From Brevibacillus laterosporus DSM 25 (GTDB lineage: Bacteria; Bacillota; Bacilli; Brevibacillales; Brevibacillaceae), in NCBI RefSeq assembly GCF_002706795.1, contig NZ_CP017705.1:248001-312000 (forward strand): 64,000 nt of DNA, written 5' to 3'. The position numbers were made by a program, and so were the translations under genes. Positions 27,964-37,340 of this stretch are shown here, piece after piece. The notes below the pieces were generated by a model, which did not search any database, was not told the origin of the DNA, and saw only the letters and a program-made list of their open reading frames with translations. How positions within the stretch are numbered: the stretch's first letter is position 1; each line of letters begins with the position of its first letter.

Positions 27964-30744
27964 TTACTTATGTTTACGTAAACGTGCATTCCAGTTAGAT
28001 AACTGAATGAGTGCTTGTAGAGGCGTCATTTGATTTAAATCTATATCACGTAATTCTGATAGGACTTCTGCCTCTGTAGGGTTTGCGGAAGGTTCAGATG
28101 GATTCAGAGGCATTGCCACCCTCATAGCATCTTCCGTATGGCTAGAAGTAGCTGTAGATTGAACCACCTCTGCGACTTCTACTACAGCATCGGTCCTGTC
28201 CGTTTTACCTTCTGTTTCTACGTTTGATTCAGTAGAAACGTCTACTTTATTCTTTTTCTTATGAGTAGGTACAGATTGACCTGAAGCAACTTGCTGTAAT
28301 GCTGATGGAGCTTGTCCCCAAAGCATATCAAGTGAAAGTTGCTCTAACGGCGCTTCTCGATCCTTCCCTTCTAATCCCTGTAAGATTTCACGTGCACGAC
28401 TGATTACCTCAAGAGGCATTTCTGCTAATTCGGCAACATGAATACCATAGCTTTTATCAGCTCGCCCCTCTTCGATCTTATGCAAGAATAAGAGTTTGCC
28501 ATCACGTTCTTCACAACGTGCATGGACATTCACCACTCCAGGAATTTTCTCCTCCAAATCAGTCAGTTCATGATAGTGTGTAGAGAATAGTGTCTTTGCA
28601 CCAATATGCTCATGGATATATTCAATGACAGCTTGCGCTAAAGCCATACCGTCATAGGTGGACGTTCCACGACCAATCTCATCTAATAAGATCAAACTAC
28701 GTGGAGTCGCCTTTACTAGCGCGTTACGAGTTTCTAGCATTTCCACCATAAAAGTAGAGAATCCACCTACTAAATCATCGGCAGCACCAATTCGTGTAAA
28801 AATCTGATCTACTAAGCTAATACGGGCTTCACTAGCCGGAACAAAACAACCGATCTGAGCCATAACCGTGATCAACGCCATTTGACGCATATATGTACTC
28901 TTACCCGCCATATTAGGACCTGTAATGAGTAAAATATTACGATCTTTTTGATTCATCGTCACGTCATTTGCAACATACTTCTCTTGATTTAATACTGCTT
29001 CCACTACAGCATGGCGACCATCTTTTACATAAACCTCACCATCCGTAGATAATGTTGGACGGATAAAGCCACGTTCTTCACTCACGGTAGCAAAGGCTTG
29101 CAACACATCAATACGCGCAATTCGTTCTGCTAATTTTTGAATGCGAGGGATGTGCTTAGCTACTTCCAAACGAATTTGAGTAAATAACTGATATTCTAAT
29201 TCCACTAGCTTCTCTTCAGCTTCCAGAATTAGTGCTTCCTTCTCTTTTAACTCTGGCGTGACATAGCGCTCCGCATTCGTTAATGTTTGCTTACGCTCGT
29301 AACGTCCCGCTGGTATATGGGCAAGATTAGCCTTTGAGATTTCGATATAGTAACCAAAGACTTTATTGAAGCCCACCTTCAAGGAGCGAATTCCTGTTAG
29401 CTCCCGCTCGCTTTTTTCGAGTTGTGCGATCCAGCTCTTACCTTGGCGACTAGCCAGTCTGAGCTTGTCCAGATATTCGTCATGACCATCTTGAATTAAA
29501 TTACCTTCACGAACACTCACAGGTGGTTCTTCTACGAGCGTTTCTGCTAGAAATTGGGCAATATCACTACAGTCATCCATATCTGAAGCAATCGATTGTA
29601 AGGCTTCCTCCCCACTGTTAACCAACAAATGTACTACACTAGGAATGGCCTCGAGAGAATGGCGCAGTTGCACCAAATCTTTTGCATTTGCATTGCCATA
29701 AGAAATTCGTCCCGCTAAACGCTCCAAATCATACACCCGATCAAGACCTTCACGTACATCGGAGCGCAATAATAAATCGTGACGAAATGCTTCTACCGTG
29801 TCATAACGATTACCGATTTCCTCAGGATTCAAGAGAGGTCGTTCAATCCAGCGACGTAACAAACGTCCTCCCATTGCCGTCTCCGTTTTATCCAGAAGCC
29901 ACAATAGAGAGCCTTTTTTGGACTTGTCCCGAATGGTTTCAGTCAGCTCTAAATTTCTGCGCGAGAAATGGTCCATTTGCAGAAATTCATCTGCCACATA
30001 ATGTTGTAAGGAACGCATATGTGTTAATGCTCGCTTTTGTGTAGATCCTACATAATGCAAGAGACCATTCATCGCTAGGCGGACTGCATCCTCTAACTGA
30101 GCAGCTTCCTTTGGATACAGCTCATCTATGGCTGTTTGCGACACTACATTGGTAGCTAGGCAGGTAATAGACATATGTGGTGATAATCCTTTGCCTCGAA
30201 GCTCATCTTCAGCGATATCACATAGCAATAGCTCGCTCGGCCGATACTGCATCGCTTCCTCTACTGCTGCATACATGGTTGATAATGAAGTTGTATACAT
30301 TTCACCAGTACTTAAATCACACGCTGCTACCGCCGCTTTTCCAGACAAAGCGGCAATAGCAACCAGATAATTGTTCTCTTTATCGTTTAACCATTTTCCT
30401 TCAATCATGGTCCCAGGTGTAATCATTCGTGTTACTTCGCGCTTTACAACACCTTTTGATGCTTTAGGATCTTCTACTTGTTCACAAATTGCTACTTTGT
30501 ATCCTTTTTTTAACAATTCAGCAATGTAGGTCTCAGCTGCATGATGAGGAACTCCACACATTGGGATGCGCTCTTCCGCTCCTCCTCCACGACCTGTTAA
30601 CGTAATCTCTAGTTCACGTGAAGCCAAAATTGCATCTTCAAAAAATAGCTCATAAAAATCGCCTAAACGGAAAAACAAAAAAGCATCTGTATATTGACGC
30701 TTTATCTCTAAATATTGTTGAATCATCGGGGTGTATTGTGCCAT
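27964..30744 (-). CDS. mutS: DNA mismatch recognition protein MutS
   Basis: 926 residues. Mismatch-binding FFRLGDFYELFFEDA (the Phe-x-Glu-like motif), connector and lever/clamp domains, then the ABC ATPase: GPNMAGKSTYMRQ (Walker A), STFMVEMLETRNAL, LILLDEIGRGTSTYDG (Walker B/D-loop) and STHYHELTDLE. The tail from about residue 800 is long, low-complexity and Thr/Glu-rich before the final helices, which gives a slightly larger protein than most. AGGAGT precedes the ATG. It works with MutL encoded next. Confidence 0.97.
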   Translation of the reverse strand: MAQYTPMIQQYLEIKRQYTDAFLFFRLGDFYELFFEDAILASRELEITLTGRGGGAEERIPMCGVPHHAAETYIAELLKKGYKVAICEQVEDPKASKGVVKREVTRMITPGTMIEGKWLNDKENNYLVAIAALSGKAAVAACDLSTGEMYTTSLSTMYAAVEEAMQYRPSELLLCDIAEDELRGKGLSPHMSITCLATNVVSQTAIDELYPKEAAQLEDAVRLAMNGLLHYVGSTQKRALTHMRSLQHYVADEFLQMDHFSRRNLELTETIRDKSKKGSLLWLLDKTETAMGGRLLRRWIERPLLNPEEIGNRYDTVEAFRHDLLLRSDVREGLDRVYDLERLAGRISYGNANAKDLVQLRHSLEAIPSVVHLLVNSGEEALQSIASDMDDCSDIAQFLAETLVEEPPVSVREGNLIQDGHDEYLDKLRLASRQGKSWIAQLEKSERELTGIRSLKVGFNKVFGYYIEISKANLAHIPAGRYERKQTLTNAERYVTPELKEKEALILEAEEKLVELEYQLFTQIRLEVAKHIPRIQKLAERIARIDVLQAFATVSEERGFIRPTLSTDGEVYVKDGRHAVVEAVLNQEKYVANDVTMNQKDRNILLITGPNMAGKSTYMRQMALITVMAQIGCFVPASEARISLVDQIFTRIGAADDLVGGFSTFMVEMLETRNALVKATPRSLILLDEIGRGTSTYDGMALAQAVIEYIHEHIGAKTLFSTHYHELTDLEEKIPGVVNVHARCEERDGKLLFLHKIEEGRADKSYGIHVAELAEMPLEVISRAREILQGLEGKDREAPLEQLSLDMLWGQAPSALQQVASGQSVPTHKKKNKVDVSTESNVETEGKTDRTDAVVEVAEVVQSTATSSHTEDAMRVAMPLNPSEPSANPTEAEVLSELRDIDLNQMTPLQALIQLSNWNARLRKHK

Positions 30745-30797
30745 TATTTCTACTCCTAATACCCATAATCATTTCGTCTATTATAGCATGGTTCCTA

Positions 30798-32102
30798 CTA
30801 GTTGTTGAGTTGAAATGGGGGTAACTTCCAAGCTAGCTTCATATCTTGGTTGCATTGCCACTCCCCATCCGTAAAAATACTATGAAAAAGGGGAGTTATA
30901 TATTTTCGATACCTTTTGTATAAAGGTAAAACGGTTAACTCCAAATACAAATCCTTGACTAACGAAGCAAGTTTTTCCTTCTCCCCTCGATAGTAGGCAA
31001 GCTGCATGGATATATCTGTACTTACATCTTGCTTGAGAAGATATTGGGATTCAGCAATTACTTTGGTAAGAGCCAAAACTCCTTTGGTGATTCGTGGCGA
31101 AACCAGCCAACTAGGTAGCGTCCTGTATTCAAATCCTCCATGCGGCTGTTCTCGTACATCTCCTAAAAAGCCATAACGCGGTCGTCTTTTAAGACAACCA
31201 TGATCTTCTAGTAAACATAGAGGTAGTGCTAAATAAGTATCTAATTTACGTATTAAATCGAAATGCAGAGTAGTCCCGCTAACATGAATATGACCACCGA
31301 TTGGATAACCATCGAAGGGCATTCCCCCCGCTAACCAACTAATGGAATCATCAGATATCCGACGTTGAGCTAAATGAAGGGCTCTATAGATATTTTTGAA
31401 GACGATTTCTGGCTCTGTTGAAGGATCTGGTCGAACTTCAACCAATGGATGCTGATTGGATGGAAACTCTGTCTTTAATCGGACACCATCATATCCAATG
31501 ATACCATTTTTCGTTAAATATTCAGAAGCAATTGCCATCTGTCCAAACTGATCACGCAAAGCAAATTCTGGATCGGCTCCTAACATCACCTGTGGAGCGG
31601 CTACTTGATCCAAAAGAATTTGCTGTTCACGTTGCTTCATAAACAACTGTAAACGTTCCCGTAACGAAACATCTATCGGTAGTTCCGCTTGACAGTCAAT
31701 TATTCGCATTCTTGTTGGGGAATGCACTCCAACTGTCACTTTCCCGTAATCTAATCCGAGAGCGTAAATGGTACGCATTGCCAGAGCAATGATCCGATTT
31801 TTTTCCGTCTCGTCTAAAGTTTGGCTTACCTCTTCTTTACGGGTTTTGCCAATCGTTCGTGCTTCCTGTAAAATCCAAACAGTACGTTCTTCTATCCGAT
31901 AAATGGCAGCGACCTGATGTTGAAACAGATGTACCTCAAACGTTTGCATTGGAATTACTCCAACGTACGTCTGAATTGGCACTCCGTGTAACTTCAAAAT
32001 GGCTATCATTTTCTCTCGATGATGCGTATGTTTTATGGCGCTCTCCCTATTCCACTTCTCAATCGCAGAGGCGGTGACTTTACTCATTACCATGTTAGAC
32101 AT
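30798..32102 (-). CDS. Putative amidoligase (COOH-NH2 ligase type 2 family)
   Basis: 434 residues. The C-terminal half has MLGADPEFALRD, FPSNQHPLVEVRPDPS, GYPIGGHIHVSGT and FEYRTLPSWLVSP. This is the pattern of the phage phiEco32-like / glutamine-synthetase-fold amidoligases, in which Asp-Pro-Glu-Phe, Glu-x-Arg-Pro and Gly-Gly-His-x-His bind ATP and metal. The N-terminal 150 residues are specific to this group. GGGAGG is 6 bp upstream of the ATG. It lies between cotE (own terminator) and mutS, so a role in spore coat peptide crosslinking is an attractive guess from context only. Confidence 0.75.
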   Translation of the reverse strand: MSNMVMSKVTASAIEKWNRESAIKHTHHREKMIAILKLHGVPIQTYVGVIPMQTFEVHLFQHQVAAIYRIEERTVWILQEARTIGKTRKEEVSQTLDETEKNRIIALAMRTIYALGLDYGKVTVGVHSPTRMRIIDCQAELPIDVSLRERLQLFMKQREQQILLDQVAAPQVMLGADPEFALRDQFGQMAIASEYLTKNGIIGYDGVRLKTEFPSNQHPLVEVRPDPSTEPEIVFKNIYRALHLAQRRISDDSISWLAGGMPFDGYPIGGHIHVSGTTLHFDLIRKLDTYLALPLCLLEDHGCLKRRPRYGFLGDVREQPHGGFEYRTLPSWLVSPRITKGVLALTKVIAESQYLLKQDVSTDISMQLAYYRGEKEKLASLVKDLYLELTVLPLYKRYRKYITPLFHSIFTDGEWQCNQDMKLAWKLPPFQLNN

Positions 32103-32218
32103 ACGCTTACCTCCCTTACTTCCTTACTTACACGCTATGCATGATTAAAAGGTATGGTGCATGGTCTAACACGGTCACATTTTTAACTTTGATGCAATAT
32201 TGTCTATTCGTAAAAAAT

Positions 32219-32254
32219 ATAAAAAGGCCGTCGTACAGGCCGACAGCCTTTCTT
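32219..32254 (-). terminator. Terminator after cotE
   Basis: AAAGGCTGTCG pairs with CGACGGCCTTT around GCCTGTA on the minus strand, then TTTT. It lies just after the cotE stop. Confidence 0.85.
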
Positions 32255-32262
32255 GCTACCAT

Positions 32263-32817
32263 TTAATCTAAATCATCTAGTAAGCTTGATGAGTCGAATT
32301 GATCGTACTCTTCGGTTGAGTCATCAAAGTCATGCGAGTAGGAGTCTTTATCCTCACAGTTGTGGCAAATTACAACACACACCTTGGTTTCTCCAACAAC
32401 TTCCACAGAATACTCCTGTTCAACTCGTACATTAACTGTACTACCGCAAATTTCTGCTCTGACGCATTTTGGTTGTTCAATGCACTGGCAAATAATTTCT
32501 AAATCACCGCGGCAATGTTTGTCAAAATAAGAGAGGGGAACATCTAGAGTATACTGTACTTCTTCTTTTTTGACTTCTGTTTGAGTATTATCCTCATAAG
32601 AATACCAGAGATTGACATCATACGTTCCACTGATAACGACCGATTCTAATACTTTTTCTGCTGAAAAATTATTGTTAATAATCCAGCATCCTAGGATAGT
32701 AGTCGGCGTCTGAGTAGGTGAGATTGTATGTGTCGTTTGCGAGAATCTATGTCCTCTACCGCAGACAGCCTTGGCAATCAATTCTCGACACTGCAAATCT
32801 TTATCAGGACCAGACAT
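32263..32817 (-). CDS. cotE: Outer spore coat morphogenetic protein CotE
   Basis: 184 residues: LQCRELIAKAVCGRGHRFSQ, then PTTILGCWIINNNFSA and SGTYDVNLWYSYEDNTQTEV are hallmark CotE sequence. The tail is strongly acidic with repeated Asp/Ser/Glu (HDFDDSTEEYDQFDSSSLL), as in Bacillus CotE. It directs outer coat assembly on the forespore. The ATG at 32817 follows GGAGGAGG; the 29 upstream codons of the frame are not CotE-like. Order ricA-cotE-mutS matches B. subtilis apart from the inserted amidoligase gene. Confidence 0.95.
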   Translation of the reverse strand: MSGPDKDLQCRELIAKAVCGRGHRFSQTTHTISPTQTPTTILGCWIINNNFSAEKVLESVVISGTYDVNLWYSYEDNTQTEVKKEEVQYTLDVPLSYFDKHCRGDLEIICQCIEQPKCVRAEICGSTVNVRVEQEYSVEVVGETKVCVVICHNCEDKDSYSHDFDDSTEEYDQFDSSSLLDDLD

Positions 32818-32922
32818 ATTGTAACCTCCTCCATACATCGTTTCTGTACATTTGTATGCAGGTGATTCGCTCAGAGTGCAAGATAAAGAGAACTGTTGCG
32901 GCAATAATTAATCTTTCATACT

Positions 32923-33375
32923 TTAGTGGCCACAACCACAGCCTTCATCATCATGATGACCGGCTTCAGGGCCACCTGTTTTACCTGTAAGAGGATTACC
33001 ACCAGTATCTAGGATGATTCTATCGGACACGGTATTGGTAATAACATGTGTCACCATTTGCAATAGATCGTTTACATCTGTTTGAGATTGCTTGAATTCC
33101 GTTACCAGCGGAATTTCGTCTAATTCTTCCTGAAGAGCATCGAATTCAGCTTGTACTTTTTCGACAAGTTTCGCATTGTTCATGCTCTCATACATGACTA
33201 GTTGCTTTTGTTTTGCTTTCAGACTGGAAATCAAATCTTGAACGCGTTTATTTTGCTTTACCTGTGATTCTGCTCGTTTGAAAAAGTCTACTTCTTTTGT
33301 ACGAGAAATCATGTTAGCTAATTCACGCGCTTTTGCCAAAATTTCTTGATCTGTGTAAACCGGTGTTTCTGCCAT
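32923..33375 (-). CDS. ricA: RicA (YmcA), Y-complex subunit
   Basis: 150 residues, helical YlbF/YmcA family: VYTDQEILAKARELANMISR, FFKRAESQVKQNKRVQDLI and EFDALQEELDEIPLVTEFKQSQ. The C-terminus GCGCGH supplies cysteines that in B. subtilis help the RicA-RicF-RicT complex bind Fe-S clusters. That complex speeds mRNA maturation by RNase Y and affects sporulation, competence and biofilm. The ATG at 33375 is taken rather than the TTG two codons earlier (GGTG spacing). It lies immediately after miaB with a 6-bp gap. Confidence 0.92.
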   Translation of the reverse strand: MAETPVYTDQEILAKARELANMISRTKEVDFFKRAESQVKQNKRVQDLISSLKAKQKQLVMYESMNNAKLVEKVQAEFDALQEELDEIPLVTEFKQSQTDVNDLLQMVTHVITNTVSDRIILDTGGNPLTGKTGGPEAGHHDDEGCGCGH

Positions 33376-33381
33376 CTCCAA

Positions 33382-34893
33382 TTACACCTCAACTTTAGTC
33401 ACTAATTCACCGTATGTGGTAAATGTTTTTGCATCTGTAATTGTAACATGTACCAGTGTACCAATTAAAGATTTATCAGCTTTTACATGCACTAATTTTC
33501 CAGTTCGAGTGCGCCCAGTTAATACTTCAGGGTTTTTTCGACTCTCTCCTTCGATCAGCAACTCATAGGTTTTACCAATCATCTGCTGATTTTTCCGCAA
33601 AGAAATATCATTCTGTACAGCCATCAATCGTTGCAAACGATCCTTTTTCTCCGCTTCAGCTACATTATCCTCCATAGAAGCTGCCGGTGTACCCTCGCGA
33701 GGGGAGTAAATGAAAGTGTAGGCTGAGTCGTACTCCACTTCTTTCATCATGGAGAGTGTTTCCTGGAATTGTTCCTCAGTTTCACCCGGAAATCCAACTA
33801 TAATATCTGTAGTTAGCGAAACATCAGGAATAGCAGCCTTAATTTTACGTACTAACTCCATGTAATGTTCACGTGTATACTTACGTGCCATTTTTTTCAA
33901 TACTTCTGAGCTACCAGACTGCGCAGGCAGGTGAATTTGCTCCACCAAATTTCCGCCTTTTGCTAAGACTTCAATTAAATGGTCATCAAAATCCCGTGGA
34001 TGACTTGTTGTAAAGCGAATACGTGGAATATCAATCTTACGAAGTTCGTCTAACAGATCCCCTAGTCCGTATTCCCGATCTTCAAAGTCTTTCCCATATG
34101 CATTTACGTTTTGTCCAAGTACCATGATTTCTTTAAACCCTTGACGTGCCAGTTCACGCACCTCGGCAATAACATCCTCTGGACGACGACTGCGTTCTTT
34201 TCCACGTGTATAGGGCACGATACAGTACGTACAGAACTTATCACAGCCATACATAATATTTACCCACGCTTTGATATCACCTGTGCGTGTTTTCGGCATA
34301 TTTTCAATGATATCGCCTTCTTTAGACCATACCTCAATTACCATTTCTTTGCTAAACATGGCATCTCGCAATAATACTGGTAGACGATGAATATTATGCG
34401 TTCCAAAAATCATATCTACTTCCGAATAGGAGCGCAGTACTTTATTTACTACCTTTTCTTCTTGTGACATACAGCCACATAATCCGAGAATGAGATTAGG
34501 ATTGTTACGTTTCAGATGCTTCATGTGACCAAGTTCACCGAAAACCTTATCCTCTGCCCCTTCTCGGATCGCACAGGTATTAAACAGAACGACATCAGCT
34601 TCCATCGTATCTTCTGTCGCTGTATAACCCATAGCCTCAAAAATTCCAGCCATGGTCTCAGTGTCATGTTCGTTCATTTGACAGCCATACGTACGAATCA
34701 AATAGTGAAGGCCTTTTCCTATCTGTTTCATTTCTTCAGGTATATTGAAGTCGTAATGCACTTCAATCTCTTCTTTTCCACGTTTCTTGGCATCTTTTAA
34801 GCTAGGTGCCTGAAAATATTTTGCATAATCTGCTGTGGATTTGCTAGACTTTCCGGATTTTAAGTCCGTTGTCGCCTCTTTTTTATCAATCAT
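33382..34893 (-). CDS. miaB: tRNA-2-methylthio-N6-dimethylallyladenosine synthase MiaB
   Basis: 503 residues. An N-terminal extension of about 60 residues, MTTase domain [13 protein letters not shown] with further cysteines NTCAIRE and LGLCGCMSQ (auxiliary 4Fe-4S), radical-SAM [19 protein letters not shown] and a C-terminal TRAM domain ([11 protein letters not shown]). It adds the methylthio group to the i6A37 made by MiaA. AGGTGAATATAGAA precedes the ATG. It heads the miaB-ricA(-cotE) unit. Confidence 0.97.
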   Translation of the reverse strand: MIDKKEATTDLKSGKSSKSTADYAKYFQAPSLKDAKKRGKEEIEVHYDFNIPEEMKQIGKGLHYLIRTYGCQMNEHDTETMAGIFEAMGYTATEDTMEADVVLFNTCAIREGAEDKVFGELGHMKHLKRNNPNLILGLCGCMSQEEKVVNKVLRSYSEVDMIFGTHNIHRLPVLLRDAMFSKEMVIEVWSKEGDIIENMPKTRTGDIKAWVNIMYGCDKFCTYCIVPYTRGKERSRRPEDVIAEVRELARQGFKEIMVLGQNVNAYGKDFEDREYGLGDLLDELRKIDIPRIRFTTSHPRDFDDHLIEVLAKGGNLVEQIHLPAQSGSSEVLKKMARKYTREHYMELVRKIKAAIPDVSLTTDIIVGFPGETEEQFQETLSMMKEVEYDSAYTFIYSPREGTPAASMEDNVAEAEKKDRLQRLMAVQNDISLRKNQQMIGKTYELLIEGESRKNPEVLTGRTRTGKLVHVKADKSLIGTLVHVTITDAKTFTTYGELVTKVEV

Positions 34894-35288
34894 TTTCTAT
34901 ATTCACCTCATAAAATGCTGTTTTTTTCTACTACCATCCAGATATTATAGCATATTTGTCCTTTGAGAATAAAAGGAAAAAGTTCTCTAGGAGTACCTCC
35001 GATTGGTGATACTTGCCGTTCATTTCAAGATAAGGCTCACTTTTCGATATTTGTTTGAGACTTCATCCCTCGATTGTAAAGTCAGCTCTATATAGAGAGG
35101 TTACACAAAGAATGGTATACGCGAAAAAGAGCCCTTCTTGGTTAAACACAAGAAAAGCTCTTAATCAAAGCAGGTGTACTACGTCAAAAGATCATTTCAC
35201 TTGAACACGGAAAATACTATGCCCCGTACGTACTTGCCCATACACTGACGCAAGTTTTTGGTTGCCTCAGCAAGGAGCTGTTTCACTT
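34894..35288. other. Intergenic region between miaB and the FhuF-like gene
   Basis: A terminator at 35122-35163 serves the FhuF-like gene. The rest shows no coding features. Confidence 0.5.
35122..35163 (-). terminator. Terminator for the FhuF-like gene
   Basis: On the minus strand a 14-bp stem AAGAGCTTTTCTTG / CAAGAAGGGCTCTT (two wobbles) is followed by TTTTT. Confidence 0.75.
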
Positions 35289-36104
35289 TTATGCATTCGC
35301 TTGTATGATTTCAGCTCGATGTTTTGTTCTTCTTGCCGCTCTGTCCTCTTCTTTCATAAGAGGACAGGTGTAGCAATACTGGGCACCCTCGGTTCTAAAA
35401 TATCTGCAGCATACATTTTTCATTCTCATTTGTTTTGTTGGGTCCTCTATATGTTCGATGAATCGCACCTTCACATCAAACGGATTCTTGCTACGCCCAA
35501 TGACACTTGGACTAAACTCATGCTGTAAAAAATGATAATCATCAATCACTCGCTGTTTTTCTTCTGAGTTCGTTGTTTGTTCCATAAGATTTTCTATAAA
35601 ATAATGGAATTTAGTTGGCAACTGCCCCCACATCTGGCCAACGTTACATCCAGAAACCACAGACATACATTCCAAGAGCGGACGCAATGTTTCACCGTAT
35701 AAACGGGAAAGAACATCTTTTCTCCATTCCTGTCTCTTCTCGTCACTCTCTGGTGCTTCCGTTTCTGTCCACGAACGTAGTTGGAAAGAGATCCGCGTGT
35801 ACGATCCCTCAGATTTTGGGCTCATATGTATTATTACATTCGTTAAAGAAAGATCCAAAGCCTTATTTTGCACCGACACCATATACTGAAGCCCAGTAGC
35901 CATCGCAAGAAACCAGCTAGCAAGGTATGCTGCCGTAGCCGTATCATCTAATGCCTTTATCAATGGGGCGTATTGATCAATAAAATTTCGCATGTACCCC
36001 TCGTTAAGTAAGTCAGTGGCAGGCATTGAACGATAAGCTCCCTTAGGTTCTAGCAAATGAATATTAAACATCTCATCAAGCAGGTCAGCATATTTCTTTT
36101 TCAT
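35289..36104 (-). CDS. FhuF-like ferric-siderophore reductase with [2Fe-2S] motif
   Basis: 271 residues. The C-terminal CCRYFRTEGAQYCYTCP gives the exact spacing C-C-x10-C-x2-C of FhuF-type [2Fe-2S] proteins, which release iron from ferric siderophores. Bacillus relatives are often annotated as IucA/IucC C-terminal-domain proteins. The N-terminal 200 residues are helical (YLASWFLAMATGLQYM). GGAGG lies upstream. A Fur box at 36160-36178 lies 56 bp before the start, supporting iron-repressed expression. No siderophore biosynthesis or ABC transporter gene is adjacent. Confidence 0.82.
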   Translation of the reverse strand: MKKKYADLLDEMFNIHLLEPKGAYRSMPATDLLNEGYMRNFIDQYAPLIKALDDTATAAYLASWFLAMATGLQYMVSVQNKALDLSLTNVIIHMSPKSEGSYTRISFQLRSWTETEAPESDEKRQEWRKDVLSRLYGETLRPLLECMSVVSGCNVGQMWGQLPTKFHYFIENLMEQTTNSEEKQRVIDDYHFLQHEFSPSVIGRSKNPFDVKVRFIEHIEDPTKQMRMKNVCCRYFRTEGAQYCYTCPLMKEEDRAARRTKHRAEIIQANA

Positions 36105-36159
36105 TATGTTTCCCCTTTTCCTCCATTTAGTTATGAGGCCCCAAACGGTTCTAAAGTCC

Positions 36160-36178
36160 GAGAATGATTTTCATTATT
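36160..36178 (-). promoter_or_regulatory. Fur box upstream of the FhuF-like gene
   Basis: GAGAATGATTTTCATTATT matches the classical 19-bp Fur consensus at 15 of 19 positions. Confidence 0.75.
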
Positions 36179-36352
36179 TGTAATTGTAAAACACAAAACA
36201 CGAGCATTCAACTCAAAAAGGCTAACCAAACGTTCTCTTATAACGTTGGGTAGCCATTCTTTATTTGACATAGCAATGTGCTTCTTCATAAATTTCTGCT
36301 CTCCTGTGTTCAATTTTCTAAAATTGTTGCTTACGCTTGTTCGACAAAAAAC

Positions 36353-36367
36353 TTGAAGTTATTTCAA
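36353..36367. promoter_or_regulatory. XRE operator copy 1
   Basis: TTGAA-GTTAT-TTCAA, a perfect inverted repeat about 240 bp before the XRE start codon. Confidence 0.6.
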
Positions 36368-36488
36368 ATGAAAGGATGTAAAAATCTATCTTTTCAACTT
36401 ATAATTAAGTTATTATTTGCCATAGTAAATGGTAACTAGCTACTGCTAAGATATCCATGACGGTTATCTTAGTCTTAATACGAAAAAC

Positions 36489-36503
36489 TTGAAATAACTT
36501 CAG
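36489..36503. promoter_or_regulatory. XRE operator copy 2
   Basis: TTGAA-ATAAC-TTCAG; one arm base differs. Confidence 0.6.
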
Positions 36504-36521
36504 GAAAAACATTCTTTATAC

Positions 36522-36536
36522 TTGAATTTTCTTCAT
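36522..36536. promoter_or_regulatory. XRE operator copy 3
   Basis: TTGAA-TTTTC-TTCAT; one arm base differs. Centre is 33 bp from copy 2. Confidence 0.6.
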
Positions 36537-36541
36537 GTTTC

Positions 36542-36570
36542 TTTTGAAGATACTTCAACTGTCGTATAAT
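36542..36570 (+). promoter_or_regulatory. Promoter of the XRE gene overlapped by operator copy 4
   Basis: TATAAT at 36565-36570 with a 17-bp spacer after TTTTGA (36542-36547). The perfect inverted repeat TTGAA-GATAC-TTCAA (36544-36558) covers the -35 and spacer, as expected for autorepression. Confidence 0.7.
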
Positions 36571-36595
36571 TGTTAGAAAAAAATGGGGTGAGAAA

Positions 36596-36985
36596 ATGTC
36601 GACATTTGGTCAACGATTACAGAAATCTAGAAAAAAAGCAAAATTAACGCAAGAACAAGTGGCCAATAAACTCGGACTTGACTACTCCACTATCTCCAAA
36701 TATGAGAATGATCACTCGCAACCCGATAATGATACTCTTATAGCACTAGCAGATCTCTATTTTGTTACGGTAGATTATCTTCTCGGTCGATCAGGTGAAC
36801 AAGCAGATCACGATCTCTCTTTAGTGGATGAGTACCTACCTAAGGAAAAATTAGAAAAATTAACTCCAAAACAAATGGAAAAGATTAACGATTTTTTATC
36901 CTTACCGGAAGACATCCAAATGAATATCGGTACAATGATTGAAGCGGCTGTTGAAATCGTAAAAAACAAAAACCGTCCTGATTAG
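36596..36985 (+). CDS. XRE-family transcriptional regulator
   Basis: 129 residues. The N-terminal HTH (KLTQEQVANKLGLDYSTISKYENDHSQPD) is followed by LADLYFVTVDYLLGR and a helical, Lys-rich C-terminus (LTPKQMEKINDFLSLPEDIQ). GGGGTGAG precedes the ATG. Four copies of an inverted repeat lie upstream, one over the promoter, so it is probably an autorepressor (inference). It lies between the FhuF-like gene and a small convergent gene, not far from the agr-like operon; whether it controls that operon is unknown. Confidence 0.88.
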   Translation: MSTFGQRLQKSRKKAKLTQEQVANKLGLDYSTISKYENDHSQPDNDTLIALADLYFVTVDYLLGRSGEQADHDLSLVDEYLPKEKLEKLTPKQMEKINDFLSLPEDIQMNIGTMIEAAVEIVKNKNRPD

Positions 36986-37149
36986 TAATCGAACTGATTA
37001 TGGCGTTTTTTCGCATCTTCAATAATTTTCTCTATAAAACAAATAATGGAATTTATACTATAGTCTTTATTTTCGATTAAGTAGAGTTCGGCTAATTCAA
37101 CGGCTTTCATTTTGGTATAATCTGTGAGTTTTACCGCTTTTATCTCCAT
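36982..37149 (-). CDS. 55-residue protein of unknown function
   Basis: ATG at 37149 after GTAGGTG gives 55 residues: EIKAVKLTDYTKMKAVELAE, then LYLIENKDYSINSIICFIEK and a basic tail. Its TAA overlaps the XRE stop tail-to-tail by 3-4 bp. Predicted mostly helical with no membrane segment. No family recognised. Length, Shine-Dalgarno and tight convergent packing support a real gene; conservation would have to decide. Confidence 0.6.
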   Translation of the reverse strand: MEIKAVKLTDYTKMKAVELAELYLIENKDYSINSIICFIEKIIEDAKKRHNQFDY

Positions 37150-37297
37150 TTTTTTCACCTACTTTAAAATTCTTTGCTTCTAAAAATTTATCATTAAATT
37201 ATAGAATTTTTTGTCGAAAAATGAAGATAAAGCCTGTCTGTTCTACCCCCTTCAATTTTTCTTTACATTCAGTAAAAACAAATGTATAATTATATGC

Positions 37298-37340
37298 CAA
37301 AAAAGAAAGAATCATCCATTTAATCTGGATGATTCTTTCT
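37298..37340 (-). terminator. Terminator of the agr-like operon
   Basis: GAAAGAATCATCCA pairs exactly with TGGATGATTCTTTC, followed on the minus strand by TTTTTT. The LytTR gene stop lies in the loop, so the stem also encodes the last residues. Confidence 0.93.

Noticed and set aside
36131-36313. 60-codon minus frame upstream of the FhuF-like gene (internal Met with GGAGA)
   Set aside because: It contains the Fur box and probable promoter of the FhuF-like gene and has no recognisable protein features.
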